Assembly (NCBI GenBank): GCA_900539255.1
Contig: UQBJ01000006.1
Location: 9,298 to 73,297 of the forward strand
Length of the DNA stretch: 64,000 nucleotides
Direction of reading: 5' to 3'
DNA from: an uncultured Campylobacter sp.
Lineage (GTDB): Bacteria; Campylobacterota; Campylobacteria; Campylobacterales; Campylobacteraceae
Part shown: positions 43,197 to 52,457 of the stretch, piece after piece
Position numbering within the stretch: the first letter of the stretch is position 1
Layout of the letters: every line of letters starts with the position of its first letter
The notes under the pieces: generated by a model
The model's database searches: none
Told to the model about the DNA's origin: nothing
What the model saw: the letters and a program-made list of their open reading frames with translations, nothing else
Position numbers and translations under genes: made by a program

Positions 43197-44695
43197 CTCT
43201 TATCCTTTTCGTAATAAATTTCAACCTTATATTTGCCTTTGAGCCTTGTTAAAAGCTCTTTTTTTATCTCGTTTGCCTTGATATTGCGCACATCTTGGGC
43301 GAGCTTGTCTTTGTAGGCATTAAGCTTGTTTGTGCTTAATAAATTCTGCCCTTTTATGCTATAAAGCACGGCTTTATCATCAAAAAGCACAAAGCCCTTG
43401 CTGTCATTTGCGTTAAAGACATTCATCAAAAAGAAAGCAAATTCAGCATCGTTCATCAGCTTTTCATCGACTAGCTTGTCATTTCGCGTGCTGTCTCTGC
43501 TCACTGAGCCGATATTTTTGCCCTTGAAATTTGCCAAAGCCTTGCTAGCCTTTTGCGCTAGGGCTTCTTTTTGTGTTTGCAGCTTGTAAAGCGGCAAAAT
43601 TTCAGCCCTTGCTTCTTCAAAAGTCTTTGCACGCACGGGATTTACGGCGTTTATCCGCACTATCATATAGCCTTTTTGCCCGTCTTGCTCGAAAACAAAG
43701 GGTTTCAGCACAGCCCCCGCCTTGCCAGAGTTCAAAAGCTCGGTAGGATAATACACATCATCATCGCCCAGCTTTAAATCCTGCTGAAATTCAAGCTCTT
43801 TTTTACTCAAAGCCAAATACGCTTTGTTTGCTTGCGCTTTTATCGTTTCTAAGGCGTAGTTTTCAGCTACTTCGTTCGCCACATCATCATAGGCTAGAAT
43901 TTTGCCGTTAAAATCCTTGTAATTTTGCTTGTTTTTCTCGTAAAATTCTTTCAAAGCCTTTTCATCAAGCTTGCTAGCCTTTTGAGCGGGCAAAAAATAA
44001 GTCGAAATTTCATAGCTTTTTTGCGTTTTAAACTCTTCTTTATACTTTTGCCACAGCTCGTTAAGTGCCTTTTCATCGACTTTTGCGCTAGTGTTTTTGT
44101 CCGCTTTTACTAGCTCGATACTCAAAACATCTTGCATAAAGAAATTTGACGCAAGCATTTGAAGCTCTTTTTCGCGCACGGGCAGGTTGAAAAGCAGGCT
44201 GAATTTGCCAAGCACGATTCTATCGTTTATCATCTGCTCGTAATCCTTAGCGTCAATGTTGTTTTGAGCGAGCAGTTTGTAGTAAATTTCTTTGTCGAAA
44301 TTCCCGCTCTCATCGGCGAATTCTTTGTCTGTGATTAAAACGCTGATGATTTCATCTTCGCTAGCGCCTATGCCAAGCTCTTTGGCGAAATTTATCAGCA
44401 ACTTATCCTCTATCAAAGTCTGTAAAGCTACCGCGTCAAGCCCTTGCTCTCTTGCTTGCTGCTCGGTGAGCGTGCCGTTGCTTATCTGCTGATAGTAATC
44501 AAAAAGCTGCGAAAATCGGTTGTTAAACTCCATAAAACCGACTTTTTCATCGCCCACTTTGGCTACTGATGAAGTGCGATTTAGGTTAAAATCATAGCTT
44601 CCCCAGCCGACAAAACCAGCTCCCACGAAAGCTATCGTGCTTACCCAAATCGTTATGACAAGCCACTTTCTGTGTCTTTGCATCCAAGTAATCAT
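43193..44695 (-). CDS. SurA/PpiD-like periplasmic chaperone
   Basis: The 500-residue protein has an N-terminal membrane anchor (about residues 11-32) and a SurA-N domain (VAKVGDEKVGFMEFNNRFSQ onward) as in PpiD. The central part, where PpiD has a parvulin domain, contains only diverged sequence, and I do not see the usual active-site pattern. It is probably a membrane-tethered folding factor for secreted proteins, in the position of C. jejuni Cj0694 before ftsA-ftsZ (from memory). It is the first gene of the division operon. Confidence 0.75.
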   Translation of the reverse strand: MITWMQRHRKWLVITIWVSTIAFVGAGFVGWGSYDFNLNRTSSVAKVGDEKVGFMEFNNRFSQLFDYYQQISNGTLTEQQAREQGLDAVALQTLIEDKLLINFAKELGIGASEDEIISVLITDKEFADESGNFDKEIYYKLLAQNNIDAKDYEQMINDRIVLGKFSLLFNLPVREKELQMLASNFFMQDVLSIELVKADKNTSAKVDEKALNELWQKYKEEFKTQKSYEISTYFLPAQKASKLDEKALKEFYEKNKQNYKDFNGKILAYDDVANEVAENYALETIKAQANKAYLALSKKELEFQQDLKLGDDDVYYPTELLNSGKAGAVLKPFVFEQDGQKGYMIVRINAVNPVRAKTFEEARAEILPLYKLQTQKEALAQKASKALANFKGKNIGSVSRDSTRNDKLVDEKLMNDAEFAFFLMNVFNANDSKGFVLFDDKAVLYSIKGQNLLSTNKLNAYKDKLAQDVRNIKANEIKKELLTRLKGKYKVEIYYEKDKS

Positions 44696-45036
44696 TTTGC
44701 ATCCCCAAATTGTAAAATGATATTGTATCCTAATAGTCCTTAATTAGAGTTAAAATTTCAAACTCTAATGTAAATTTTCTTAGGAAAACTTAACATTTAT
44801 AAAACCTTCACGGCGCATTATACCATAAAAATTAAATTTTGAGCAAAATTTTTTCATAAAATTTACAAAAAGACAAAGTTAGCAAGGAATTCTTTGCGAA
44901 ATTCATCGGTAAAATGGGACTTTGAAAAGACTGAACAAAATTTAAATTTTTTAAAAATTTTTTAAATTTTACGCTCAAAAACGCTTAAATTTTGGCAAAT
45001 TTTAAAACAAAAAGAGAAAATTCAGTGAATTTTCAG

Positions 45037-45042
45037 TATAAT
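45037..45042 (+). promoter_or_regulatory. pdxJ -10 box
   Basis: TATAAT about 37 nt upstream of pdxJ, with AAGGATTGAG as ribosome site. The remaining 340 bp of this divergent region are AT-rich and hold no ORF. Confidence 0.6.
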
Positions 45043-45078
45043 TTCGTCAAAAATTCATCACAATTTAAGGATTGAGCT

Positions 45079-45855
45079 ATGCTTTTGGGAGTAAATATCG
45101 ACCATATCGCTGTTTTAAGGGAGGCTAGGCGAGTAAATGACCCTAGTGTGCTGGAAGCTGCTTTTGTTGTCGCGCAAAATGCCGAGCAAATCACACTCCA
45201 CATAAGAGAAGACCGCCGCCACGCCCAAGAACACGACTTACAAGACATAGTAAATTCTTGCAAATGCCCTGTAAATTTAGAGTGCGCTAGTGATGAGAGT
45301 ATGATAGCCCTAGCTTGCAAATTCGCTCCAAACCGCGTAACGCTCGTGCCTGAAAAGCGTGCAGAACTTACCACTGAGGGCGGGCTGAATTTAGAAAACA
45401 AGGGCATTCAAAAGGCTATTGATACACTCAAACGCTGTGATATAGAAGTTTCGCTTTTTATAAACCCCGATGAAGCAAGCATTCACAAGGCAAAGGCTTT
45501 GGGTGCTGACTTTGTAGAGCTACACACAGGGGCTTACGCGAACTTACACAACGCCCTTTTTACCAACATTTTAAAAACGCCTTATCAAATCAAAGAGCTT
45601 GATTTAAGCCGCCAAGAGCTTAAAACCCGCTTGCAAAAAGAAATTCAAAACATAAGAAATTCAGCGAATTTAGGGCTAAATTTAGGGCTAAAAATCGCCG
45701 CTGGACACGGACTAAACTATAAAAACACAAAGAAAATCGCCCAAATTTCAAGCATTTGCGAGCTAAACATAGGACAAAGCATAGTTGCAAGAGCCGTTTT
45801 TGTAGGGCTTGAAAGGGCGATTAAAGAGATGAAAGCACTCATCAATGCAAAATAA
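45079..45855 (+). CDS. pdxJ: pyridoxine 5'-phosphate synthase
   Basis: PdxJ condenses aminoacetone phosphate with deoxyxylulose phosphate to pyridoxine phosphate. The 258-residue TIM barrel has LGVNIDHIAVLREAR, ITLHIREDRRHAQEHD, LVPEKRAELTTEGG and AAGHGLNYKN, all family hallmarks. It overlaps pdxA by 11 nt; together they make vitamin B6 by the DXP-dependent route. Confidence 0.97.
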   Translation: MLLGVNIDHIAVLREARRVNDPSVLEAAFVVAQNAEQITLHIREDRRHAQEHDLQDIVNSCKCPVNLECASDESMIALACKFAPNRVTLVPEKRAELTTEGGLNLENKGIQKAIDTLKRCDIEVSLFINPDEASIHKAKALGADFVELHTGAYANLHNALFTNILKTPYQIKELDLSRQELKTRLQKEIQNIRNSANLGLNLGLKIAAGHGLNYKNTKKIAQISSICELNIGQSIVARAVFVGLERAIKEMKALINAK

Positions 45856-47098
45856 ACGCCCAAAAATAGCCATCAGCATAGGCGACATAAACGGCATAGG
45901 CTTAGAAATAGCACTCCAAAGCCACAAGGCTATTTGCAAGCTCTGTCAGCCTTATTATTTCATACACAAAAGCCTTTTAAATCAAGCTCTAAAAAGGCTT
46001 AAACTTAAAAAACCAAAGCATTTTCATTATGTAGAGTTTTCAAACGCTGAAAAAATGGAGTTTTTAAAAGATAAGGACAGCTCGCACTTTAAAGCAAATT
46101 TGGGCTGTAAATTTGATGAAAACTTTGCTATCAAAGCAGGGCAAATAGATGCTAAAAGTGGTGCATACAGCTTTGCTAGCTTTAAATTTGCTTGTGAGTT
46201 TGTAAAAATGGGCTTTGCAAAGGCTTTAATCACCCTACCTATCCACAAAAAGGCGTGGAGCGAAGCAGACATAGCCTACAAGGGACACACACAGGCGTTG
46301 AGCGAGTTTTTTAAGCGACAAGCCATTATGATGCTAGGGTGCAAAAAGCTCTTTGTGGGGCTTTTCACCGAGCATATCCCTTTGAGTGAAGTAAGCGCAA
46401 AGATACAAGTGCCAGCACTTTGCGAGTTTTTCATCGCCTTTTACGCCCAAACTCACTTTAAAAACATAGGCGTTTTAGCCTTTAATCCCCACGCTAGCGA
46501 CTTTGGCACGATAGGCGGTGAGGAAGAAAGCCGTATAATAAGAGCTTTACGCATAAGCAACCTTTATCTAAGCTTTGTAAATTCAGCCCCACAAAAACAA
46601 AAAAGCGTGTTAAAGGCTTGTAATTTAGACTCAAAAGAAACTTTGCTAGCGCATTTGATAGAAAATGAGCGTTTAGCAAGCGATTTTAAAAATAAAATTT
46701 CCGCAACCGCCCCAAAAAACGCAAATTCAGCACGCAAATTTAAAGAAAAAAGCCAAACTAGCGAATTTTCAAATCAAAATTTAGCCCAAAAGCTCGAAAA
46801 AGAGCTGAAAATTCAGCATTTTTATCAACCAAATCCGCTTGTAGCCGATAGCGCATTTACCAAAAATGCGCTCAAACACTGCAACCGCCTTGTGAGTATG
46901 AGCCACGATATAGCTTTGACTCCCTTAAAGGCTTTGTATTTTGACAAAAGCGTCAATGTGAGCTTGAATTTACCGATAATCCGCACAAGTGTCGACCACG
47001 GCACCGCCTTTGACAAAGCCTACACAAAGGCTAAAATCTCCACAAAAAGCTACAAAGAGGCAGTAAAAACGGCTTTACGCTTGTTAAAAGCACGCTAA
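45845..47098 (+). CDS. pdxA: 4-hydroxythreonine-4-phosphate dehydrogenase
   Basis: PdxA provides the aminoacetone phosphate precursor for PdxJ. The 417-residue protein has SIGDINGIGLEIALQ at the start, the metal-binding KGHTQALSEFF and NPHASDFGTIGGEE, and the C-terminal RTSVDHGTAFDKAYT. It is longer than usual (about 330-365): an insertion rich in Lys/Asn/Ser (about residues 235-325) separates NPHASDFG from FYQPNPLVADSAF. The insertion lacks motifs and looks like low-complexity expansion. Confidence 0.94.
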   Translation: MQNKRPKIAISIGDINGIGLEIALQSHKAICKLCQPYYFIHKSLLNQALKRLKLKKPKHFHYVEFSNAEKMEFLKDKDSSHFKANLGCKFDENFAIKAGQIDAKSGAYSFASFKFACEFVKMGFAKALITLPIHKKAWSEADIAYKGHTQALSEFFKRQAIMMLGCKKLFVGLFTEHIPLSEVSAKIQVPALCEFFIAFYAQTHFKNIGVLAFNPHASDFGTIGGEEESRIIRALRISNLYLSFVNSAPQKQKSVLKACNLDSKETLLAHLIENERLASDFKNKISATAPKNANSARKFKEKSQTSEFSNQNLAQKLEKELKIQHFYQPNPLVADSAFTKNALKHCNRLVSMSHDIALTPLKALYFDKSVNVSLNLPIIRTSVDHGTAFDKAYTKAKISTKSYKEAVKTALRLLKAR

Positions 47099-47103
47099 AA
47101 CGC

Positions 47104-47430
47104 TTATTTATCTTGCTCTTTTATGCCAAATTCAGCGCAAAGTTTGGATAAATCGCTGCTGTTTATCCTGCATTCAAGCTCGGCAACCTTGTCGATAACA
47201 TTTTCCAAAACCTTTTTGGTAACCTGCTCGAACTCATCAGCCGTTTCTGAAATGACTTGTATCTTTTCTCTCACCTCGTTGCGGATAGCCACTATGTGCT
47301 GTGCTACGATATTTAAGTCTTGTCGAAGTGCTATCAGCTCTTTGTTTTCTATGTCTTTGCTCTTTTTGATTTGTCGCCAAATGCCATTGCTGTATGTGTC
47401 CCACTCGTTAGGATAGTGCAAATCTTTCAT
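47104..47430 (-). CDS. hypothetical coiled-coil protein
   Basis: The 108-residue protein begins MKDLHYPNEWDTYSNGIWRQ and continues as a long predicted coiled coil (about 25-85). No family recognised. Of two adjacent ATGs the second is better spaced from GGAGG. It converges on pdxA (5 nt apart) and is divergent from the YhhQ-like gene. Confidence 0.55.
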   Translation of the reverse strand: MKDLHYPNEWDTYSNGIWRQIKKSKDIENKELIALRQDLNIVAQHIVAIRNEVREKIQVISETADEFEQVTKKVLENVIDKVAELECRINSSDLSKLCAEFGIKEQDK

Positions 47431-47618
47431 CATTTCCTCCGTTTAACCCGCCTTTTGCCTGTGGCAAGGCTTTTTGCTCGCATAAGTGTAGCAAAACAAA
47501 CTGAAAATAAGCTGAATTCAAAGCCTCTTTTTTCATCTCAAATCATCATCATTTTAAGCTCATCACCTTTTTTGCGCCATAAATTTAGCTCAATTTTTGC
47601 GACAAAGGCGCAAATTTT

Positions 47619-47627
47619 TGCTATACT
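47619..47627 (+). promoter_or_regulatory. extended -10 of the yhhQ-like gene
   Basis: TGCTATACT about 30 nt upstream of the ATG. Confidence 0.55.
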
Positions 47628-47658
47628 TGCCCTTTTAAATTCACAAAAAGAGAAAACA

Positions 47659-48369
47659 ATGAGCCTTTCAAACACGGCAAAAAGCCTTTTTAACGCCACA
47701 AAAAATGTTTTTTTAGGGCTAAGTTTAAGCCCAAATTCAACAAAAACGCCCAAAAATTCACATTTAAATTCAAATCAAACGCCCCCACGCTCAAATTCAG
47801 CCCAAATTCAACCCAAAATGCCCTTAAAAGTGCTGATTTTTAGCGCCTTGCTTTTAAGTGGCATTATCGTTTTGGCAAATTTCACCGTGCAGTTTCAAAT
47901 CCTTGGCACGCCCCTTACTTTTGGGGCTTTGACTTATCCTTTTAGCTTTTTAGTGCTTGACATTTTAAGCGAAAAATACAGCAAAAAAGAAACCATCAAA
48001 GCCCTTGCTTTTGGGCTTTTGCTTGCCTTTTATCCTTCTTATCTTTCAGCTACGCCGCAAATAGCGCTTGCTTCCATAGCCGCTTTTTGCGTTTCTCAGC
48101 CCCTTGATGTGCTGCTTTTTTTCACATTTAAACGGCTCGCCCCGCGCTTTTGGTGGCTGCGGGGCATTAGCTCTACGCTGATAGCTCAGCTTTTAGACAC
48201 GCTCATTTTCTTTACTATCGCCTTTTGGGGCGTTCAAAGCCTTGCAAACTCGCTTGTGATGGCGGTGGCTGATTACAGCATAAAGGCACTTTTGGGCTTT
48301 GTCAATGTGCCGCTTTTTTGGTATTTTGCGATTTATCCCTTGCGAAAAAATTTCAAAACCAAAATTTAA
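47659..48369 (+). CDS. yhhQ: queuosine precursor transporter, YhhQ/VUT family
   Basis: YhhQ proteins import preQ0/preQ1 for tRNA queuosine. The 236-residue protein has a non-conserved Ser/Asn-rich N-terminus (about 1-52) and then six membrane helices with the family motifs LTFGALTYPFSFLVLDILSE and RGISSTLIAQLLDTLIFFTI. The frame is open 113 codons upstream, but only this ATG has a promoter and AAAAAGAG site; a later ATG at residue 54 (MPLKVLIF) would give the bare domain. Confidence 0.82.
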   Translation: MSLSNTAKSLFNATKNVFLGLSLSPNSTKTPKNSHLNSNQTPPRSNSAQIQPKMPLKVLIFSALLLSGIIVLANFTVQFQILGTPLTFGALTYPFSFLVLDILSEKYSKKETIKALAFGLLLAFYPSYLSATPQIALASIAAFCVSQPLDVLLFFTFKRLAPRFWWLRGISSTLIAQLLDTLIFFTIAFWGVQSLANSLVMAVADYSIKALLGFVNVPLFWYFAIYPLRKNFKTKI

Positions 48370-48489
48370 ACAAATTCAGCCATTTATAGCCTTAAATTTA
48401 GCTAAAATTCAGCATTTTGGCTGAAAAGTTTGATTATTAACGAAAAAGTGCTAAAATGTTTAAAATTCATTCAAAAAAAGGACACAGCA

Positions 48490-49152
48490 ATGAAAAAGAT
48501 AAAAAGCAAAATCGCCCTTGTTCTTGCCCTTGCTTGCTTTACAAGCAGTGCTTTTGGCGAGGAAAGCGGGCTGTTTTTGGGGCTTGGCTTTGGCGCACAC
48601 GGCGCAAAACAAAGCATCAGAAGCACCAAGCTACTTGATGAAAACGGCTTGAAAATCAGAGCTATGCAAAGTGTTACCGACTTTGGCGGGGCGTATTACT
48701 TTGGCTACAAGCACATTTTTGACGAGCATTCGGGCTTGCGCGTGTATCTAAACTCTGAAAGCAACAATGTCGAAGTGGAGAAATCAAACGGCGAAAGCGC
48801 CATAAGAAGCTACAATATCTTCGGGCTTGGAGTGGATTATCTCTTTAACATAATCCCAAATTTTGGGCTTTTCGTGGGGATAAATTCTGCTGCTATCTCG
48901 TGGGATAAGGAAATTTGGAGCTTGGACTGGGAAAATGACGAGCAAGAGTATCGTGGCTATGTCGCCGCTCAAATGGGACTTAGGGGCATTTTTGGCGAGA
49001 AAAAACGCCACGCTGTCGAGCTTTTTGGCAAGATACCTTTCACTAAAACTACTTTCAAATACCAAGAAGCAGGCGTAACTGTTGTGGAAATGATTTTGAA
49101 ACAAACATATAATGTAGGTTTGCGCTATATCTACACTTTTTCGATGGACTGA
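48490..49152 (+). CDS. outer membrane beta-barrel protein
   Basis: The 220-residue product has a signal peptide (cleaved near AFG/EES, residue 23) and then alternating strands ending in LRYIYTFSMD, near the aromatic C-terminus of barrels. Segments GGAYYFGYKHIFDEHSGLRV and FNIIPNFGLFVGINSA match the small epsilonproteobacterial OMP family. Cargo or ligand unknown. AAAGGA precedes the start and an extended -10 (TGCTAAAAT, 48449-48457) lies upstream. A second protein of this type is at 54.3 kb. Confidence 0.75.
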   Translation: MKKIKSKIALVLALACFTSSAFGEESGLFLGLGFGAHGAKQSIRSTKLLDENGLKIRAMQSVTDFGGAYYFGYKHIFDEHSGLRVYLNSESNNVEVEKSNGESAIRSYNIFGLGVDYLFNIIPNFGLFVGINSAAISWDKEIWSLDWENDEQEYRGYVAAQMGLRGIFGEKKRHAVELFGKIPFTKTTFKYQEAGVTVVEMILKQTYNVGLRYIYTFSMD

Positions 49153-49319
49153 ATTTAGAAAGTATGGTGGCATTTGCTTGCCACCGCAAGCGCAAATGTG
49201 CCATTTTGTCAATGCAAGCACAGCAAACTCCATAAATTTAAATGTTCATTTAAAAGCAAATTTTGCGCCATTACCGTATAAAAACTTCATCTAAAATTAA
49301 AGTAGGGCGAATTTTAAGA

Positions 49320-49560
49320 CATTTTTGACAAAACCTTTGTCATTTTGAGCGGAGTGCGTTAGCATAAAGCGACCCAACAGGTTGCAAGGCGTAGCCGCAG
49401 CAAAAAAATCCACACCACTGCTGTCATTTTGAGCCTTTGTAAAAGGCGAAAAATCCAAAGAAATTTAAGATACACTTTGAATTTATGGATACTTCGCTAC
49501 GCTCAGTATGACAAGAAATGGCAAAGTATGATAAGACAAATCAGTATGACAAGAAAATAA
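49320..49560. repeat. dispersed intergenic repeat, copy 3
   Basis: Contains TGTCATTTTGAGC, GCGACCCAACAGGTTGCAAG, GCGTAGCCGCAGCAAAAAAA and ATGGATACTTCGCTACGCTC, in the same order as copy 1. The rest of this 598-bp gap has no credible gene. Confidence 0.75.
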
Positions 49561-49750
49561 CCTAATATGACAAATTTTAGAACTTTACGCTTTGTTTTAG
49601 GCAAAGATTGCTTTATTTTTGCGACTTGCCACACAAAAACTCGCTTGCGCTTGTGTTTTTTACAACGACAAAGTGGCACATTTTAAAAACGGCTTACAAC
49701 AATAGCGTTCATTTTGCCTTTAAATTTCACAAACCAAAAGTTACTAAAAC

Positions 49751-51127
49751 TCACAAAAACAGCCACCAATACCACACCGAAAAAGCCGTGATAAGCCCCA
49801 CACCAACGACACTTAAAACAAAGCCGAATTTCATCATATCAGCCACTTTTATGCCGCCTTGATTGAAAACGATGGCGTTTGGGGGCGTGGAAATGGGTAT
49901 CATAAAAGAAAAACTCGCGCAAATCGTAACGAGCAGCATTACAAGCAGCCTGTGCGTGTCGTCCAAAAAGCTAGCAGTAGCGACATTTACCACAGGCAAG
50001 ATGATGGCTATGAGCGCGGTAGTGGATAAAAGGCTTGTCGCCACGATGACGCAGCAGCAAGCGATGAAAACAAAAACGATAAAAGGCAGGTCCTTAAAAA
50101 GCGCAAAAAACTTCTCAAAAGCCCCGCCAAGCTCGGCTTGCGAAAACGCCATCGCTATGCAAAAACTCGCCCCAAAAAGAAAAATCAGCTCGTAAGGTAT
50201 GGATTTGCTGTCGTCCCAAGTGAGAAAACCGAGCTTTGGCACAAACATAAGCAGTCCAAAAGCCAGCAAAATCACATTTTCGTTCAACCCCAAACCGCTG
50301 TAAAATGGGCGGATAGGTGAATTGATAAAGAGTAAAAAGAGCAAAAGCCCCAAAAACACAAGCAAGCGTTTATGCTCGCTCGTAAGCTGCACCTCGTCAA
50401 ACTCGTGCAAATCAAGCTTGTAGTCTTTTGTCTTGTAAGCTAAAATTTTTATCATCGCTAAAAGCATCAAAAGCGTGAGCGGCAGCATCATAAAAATCCA
50501 AGTGGTAAAGCTGATAGCGGGCATTTTGAGGCTCTCTAAAAAACCCAAAAAGATGAGGTTCGGCGGGCTTGAAATGGGCGTTGTTATCCCGCTAATGCTG
50601 GCAGCAAAGGCGATAGCGAGCAAAAAGCGCGTGCGTAAAAACGGCTCTTTGGAAAGGCTCATCGCCACAGGCAGCAAGAGTAAAGCCACAGTGGAATTTG
50701 AAAGCGCAGAGCCTAAAATCACGCAGGCAAAGCCAAGTGCGGCTATCGCGCCTTGTGGATTTTTGGGAAATTTGCTTAAAAAAGTTTTTGCGATGAGCCT
50801 GTGAAGCCCGATTTTTTCGGTAGCTGCTGCTATCATAAAACCACCCAAAAACAGATAAACTATGGGATTTGCGTAGTTTGAAGTGGCACTTTTGGTGTCT
50901 AAAATCTCAAAACTAGGAAATAAAATGATAGGCAGCAAGGACACAACGCCCATAGGCAGGGCGCGGTTCGTCCATAAAGTAACCAAAAGCGCAATGATAG
51001 CGAGCAAAATGGAGACTTTAAGCGAGGCGTTTAAGTAAAAAAGGCTTATGCAGGCGACTATGAGGGCGAGCATTAGGGCGATGAAAATCCCTACAAAAGT
51101 CCTTGCCGCTGGACTTTTGATGAGCAT
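49751..51127 (-). CDS. DASS family (SLC13-type) anion symporter
   Basis: This 458-residue protein with about 11-12 membrane helices carries two inverted SNxT-like sites (GSALSNSTVALLLLP and ATSLLSTTALIAIILP) and the hairpin motifs ITTPISSPPNLIFLG and PISTPPNAIVFNQGG. These define divalent anion:sodium symporters for dicarboxylates, citrate or sulfate. The exact substrate cannot be read. The ATG after AGGCGG is preferred over an upstream GTG. Confidence 0.85.
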   Translation of the reverse strand: MLIKSPAARTFVGIFIALMLALIVACISLFYLNASLKVSILLAIIALLVTLWTNRALPMGVVSLLPIILFPSFEILDTKSATSNYANPIVYLFLGGFMIAAATEKIGLHRLIAKTFLSKFPKNPQGAIAALGFACVILGSALSNSTVALLLLPVAMSLSKEPFLRTRFLLAIAFAASISGITTPISSPPNLIFLGFLESLKMPAISFTTWIFMMLPLTLLMLLAMIKILAYKTKDYKLDLHEFDEVQLTSEHKRLLVFLGLLLFLLFINSPIRPFYSGLGLNENVILLAFGLLMFVPKLGFLTWDDSKSIPYELIFLFGASFCIAMAFSQAELGGAFEKFFALFKDLPFIVFVFIACCCVIVATSLLSTTALIAIILPVVNVATASFLDDTHRLLVMLLVTICASFSFMIPISTPPNAIVFNQGGIKVADMMKFGFVLSVVGVGLITAFSVWYWWLFL

Positions 51128-51289
51128 TTTTGACCGCCTGAGCCTTATTTTCTCCACTTTGAAACGCCTTTACGCTGAAATTTGGCGTGCATTGTAGCAT
51201 AAATAAGTATCATTATGGCTGCGATAATGAAAAAATTTGCCTTTTTGCTTGAAAATTTAAATTCTTGCGGATTTTTCAAGACTTTGGGC

Positions 51290-51600
51290 GAATTTTGAGC
51301 TAGAATTTTGCTTAAATTTGAGTTAAATTTGGCTTAAAATTTTAATTTAATTTTAGCTTAAATTTTGAGTTAAATTTTAAGTTAAAATTTTGTAGTTTAA
51401 AAAATTTAAGCTGAATTTTAGTTTGAATTTATTTTAACTTTTACACTGAATTTTAGCTTAAATTTGCTTTAAAATTTAGCTTGATTTGAGTTTAAATTTT
51501 TTGATGAATGTTTGGGCTAAATTTAACTTAAAATTTGATGAATTTTTGATGAAATTTTGAGTAAATTTGCTTGCTTTTGTTTTACAATAATTTAAATTTT
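51290..51600. repeat. TTAAATTT/AGCTTAAATTT low-complexity tract
   Basis: About 300 bp of near-periodic TTAAATTTNAGCT, TTGAGTTAAATTT and GCTTAAATTT words with no coding potential. It separates the DASS gene from tRNA-Asn and resembles the 33.0-33.2 kb tract. Confidence 0.8.
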
Positions 51601-51771
51601 AAGCCCTTTGTCGCCTTTTTCAAGCCTTATAAAAAAATTAAAAAGTGGAGCAAACCTTGCCTCATCGCAAGCAAATTTGCAAAAATTTGCACGACAACTG
51701 ATTTTATCTTTTTAAGCGACAAAAATCTTGCATCACGGCGATTTGGAGCAAAGTGTGTTTGGAGTGAAAAA

Positions 51772-51846
51772 TGGCTCCGGATGCAGGATTCGAACCTGCG
51801 ACCAAGCGGTTAACAGCCGCCTACTCTACCGCTGAGCTAATCCGGA
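51772..51846 (-). tRNA. tRNA-Asn (GTT)
   Basis: The minus strand folds into a full cloverleaf: 7-bp acceptor TCCGGAT/ATCCGGA, D-arm TTAGCTCAGCGGTAGAG, anticodon loop CTGTTAA with anticodon GTT, T-arm GCAGGTTCGAATCCTGC, discriminator G and encoded CCA. Confidence 0.97.
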
Positions 51847-51908
51847 ATGCTTAAAAGCCTTTGGGCTTGCAAAAACACCAAAAGCTATGCCTTAAAAACA
51901 AAGAAGTG

Positions 51909-51937
51909 ATTATAGTCAAAAACCAAGCTTTTGTCAA
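51909..51937 (-). promoter_or_regulatory. tRNA-Asn promoter
   Basis: Minus-strand TTGACA and TATAAT with 17-nt spacing, about 65 nt upstream of the tRNA. It is the only clear consensus -35/-10 pair noticed in the window. Confidence 0.85.
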
Positions 51938-51972
51938 GGCTTATCAACTCTAACCCGCACTTTGTCTTGTGA

Positions 51973-52070
51973 AAATGGCGGACAGAGAGTAGTTCTCACT
52001 ATACCGATGAAACTACCGATAGACCGCCATTTGAAAAAGCTATTTTCAAAAGTTAGGAAAGAAGTTAGGA
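51973..52070. other. large stem-loop, palindrome and direct repeats beside tRNA-Asn
   Basis: A 9-bp stem AAATGGCGG/CCGCCATTT (51973-51981, 52024-52032) encloses a 7x7 internal loop and an inner 6-bp stem GTAGTT/AACTAC with a 16-nt loop. Directly next comes a palindrome TTTGAAAA-AGCTA-TTTTCAAA (52030-52050), then two direct copies of AAGTTAGGA 12 nt apart. It may be a small RNA, a terminator of the adjacent gene, or a recombination site. Confidence 0.5.
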
Positions 52071-52144
52071 CACGGAAATCCCCTTATTTACTTTCCTAAA
52101 ATTTATAAGAAATTGTAGCAAAAATTTTTAAATTTTCTTACATT

Positions 52145-52399
52145 TTACGAAAAATTTTTCATTTTATCCGCAAAATCTGTCTTAAACAAATTTTTCACAG
52201 CTATTTGTATCAAAGTGGCAAATTTTTCACTTTCATTCAGCTTGTCATCAAATTCATCAACATAAAGCGGTAGCATCATCTCTATGCGTTTGATTGTCTC
52301 AATATCAAAGGAAAGTCGCTTTGTTGTCAAAAGTGTCTTTTTAGAGCCATTTAGCTCCAAAACAGCACCTTTGACTTTTTCATCTAAGTTTTCTGCCAT
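52145..52399 (-). CDS. hypothetical small protein
   Basis: The 84-residue protein begins MAENLDEKVKGAVLELNG and has a helical centre. No known family recognised; a DNA-binding or antitoxin-like role is possible from its size and the 10-bp inverted repeat over its promoter, but unproven. AAGGAG lies 5 nt before the ATG. It is divergent from the recombinase gene. Confidence 0.55.
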   Translation of the reverse strand: MAENLDEKVKGAVLELNGSKKTLLTTKRLSFDIETIKRIEMMLPLYVDEFDDKLNESEKFATLIQIAVKNLFKTDFADKMKNFS

Positions 52400-52421
52400 T
52401 TTTGCTCCTTACATTAAAAAA

Positions 52422-52457
52422 TTGACAAATTCTATCATAACTTGGTAAATTTGTCAA
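52422..52457. promoter_or_regulatory. inverted repeat, candidate operator
   Basis: TTGACAAATT and AATTTGTCAA form a perfect 10-bp inverted repeat with a 16-nt spacer. It sits just upstream of the small minus-strand gene and in the divergent region with the recombinase, a typical place for an autoregulatory operator. Confidence 0.5.

Noticed and set aside
47320..47658. N-terminal 113-codon extension of the YhhQ-like protein
   Set aside because: Overlaps the opposite gene and its promoter; a promoter and start fit at 47,659 explain the gene better.
51571..51813. 80-aa ORF over the low-complexity tract and tRNA-Asn antisense
   Set aside because: Runs into the tRNA on the opposite strand and is made of AT-rich repeat translation.
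51772..51846. tRNA-Asn 3' end as attachment site of the element
   Set aside because: The recombinase and accessory genes lie on the 5' side of the tRNA, and no second copy of the tRNA 3' end is seen in the window, so classical tRNA 3'-end integration is not supported.
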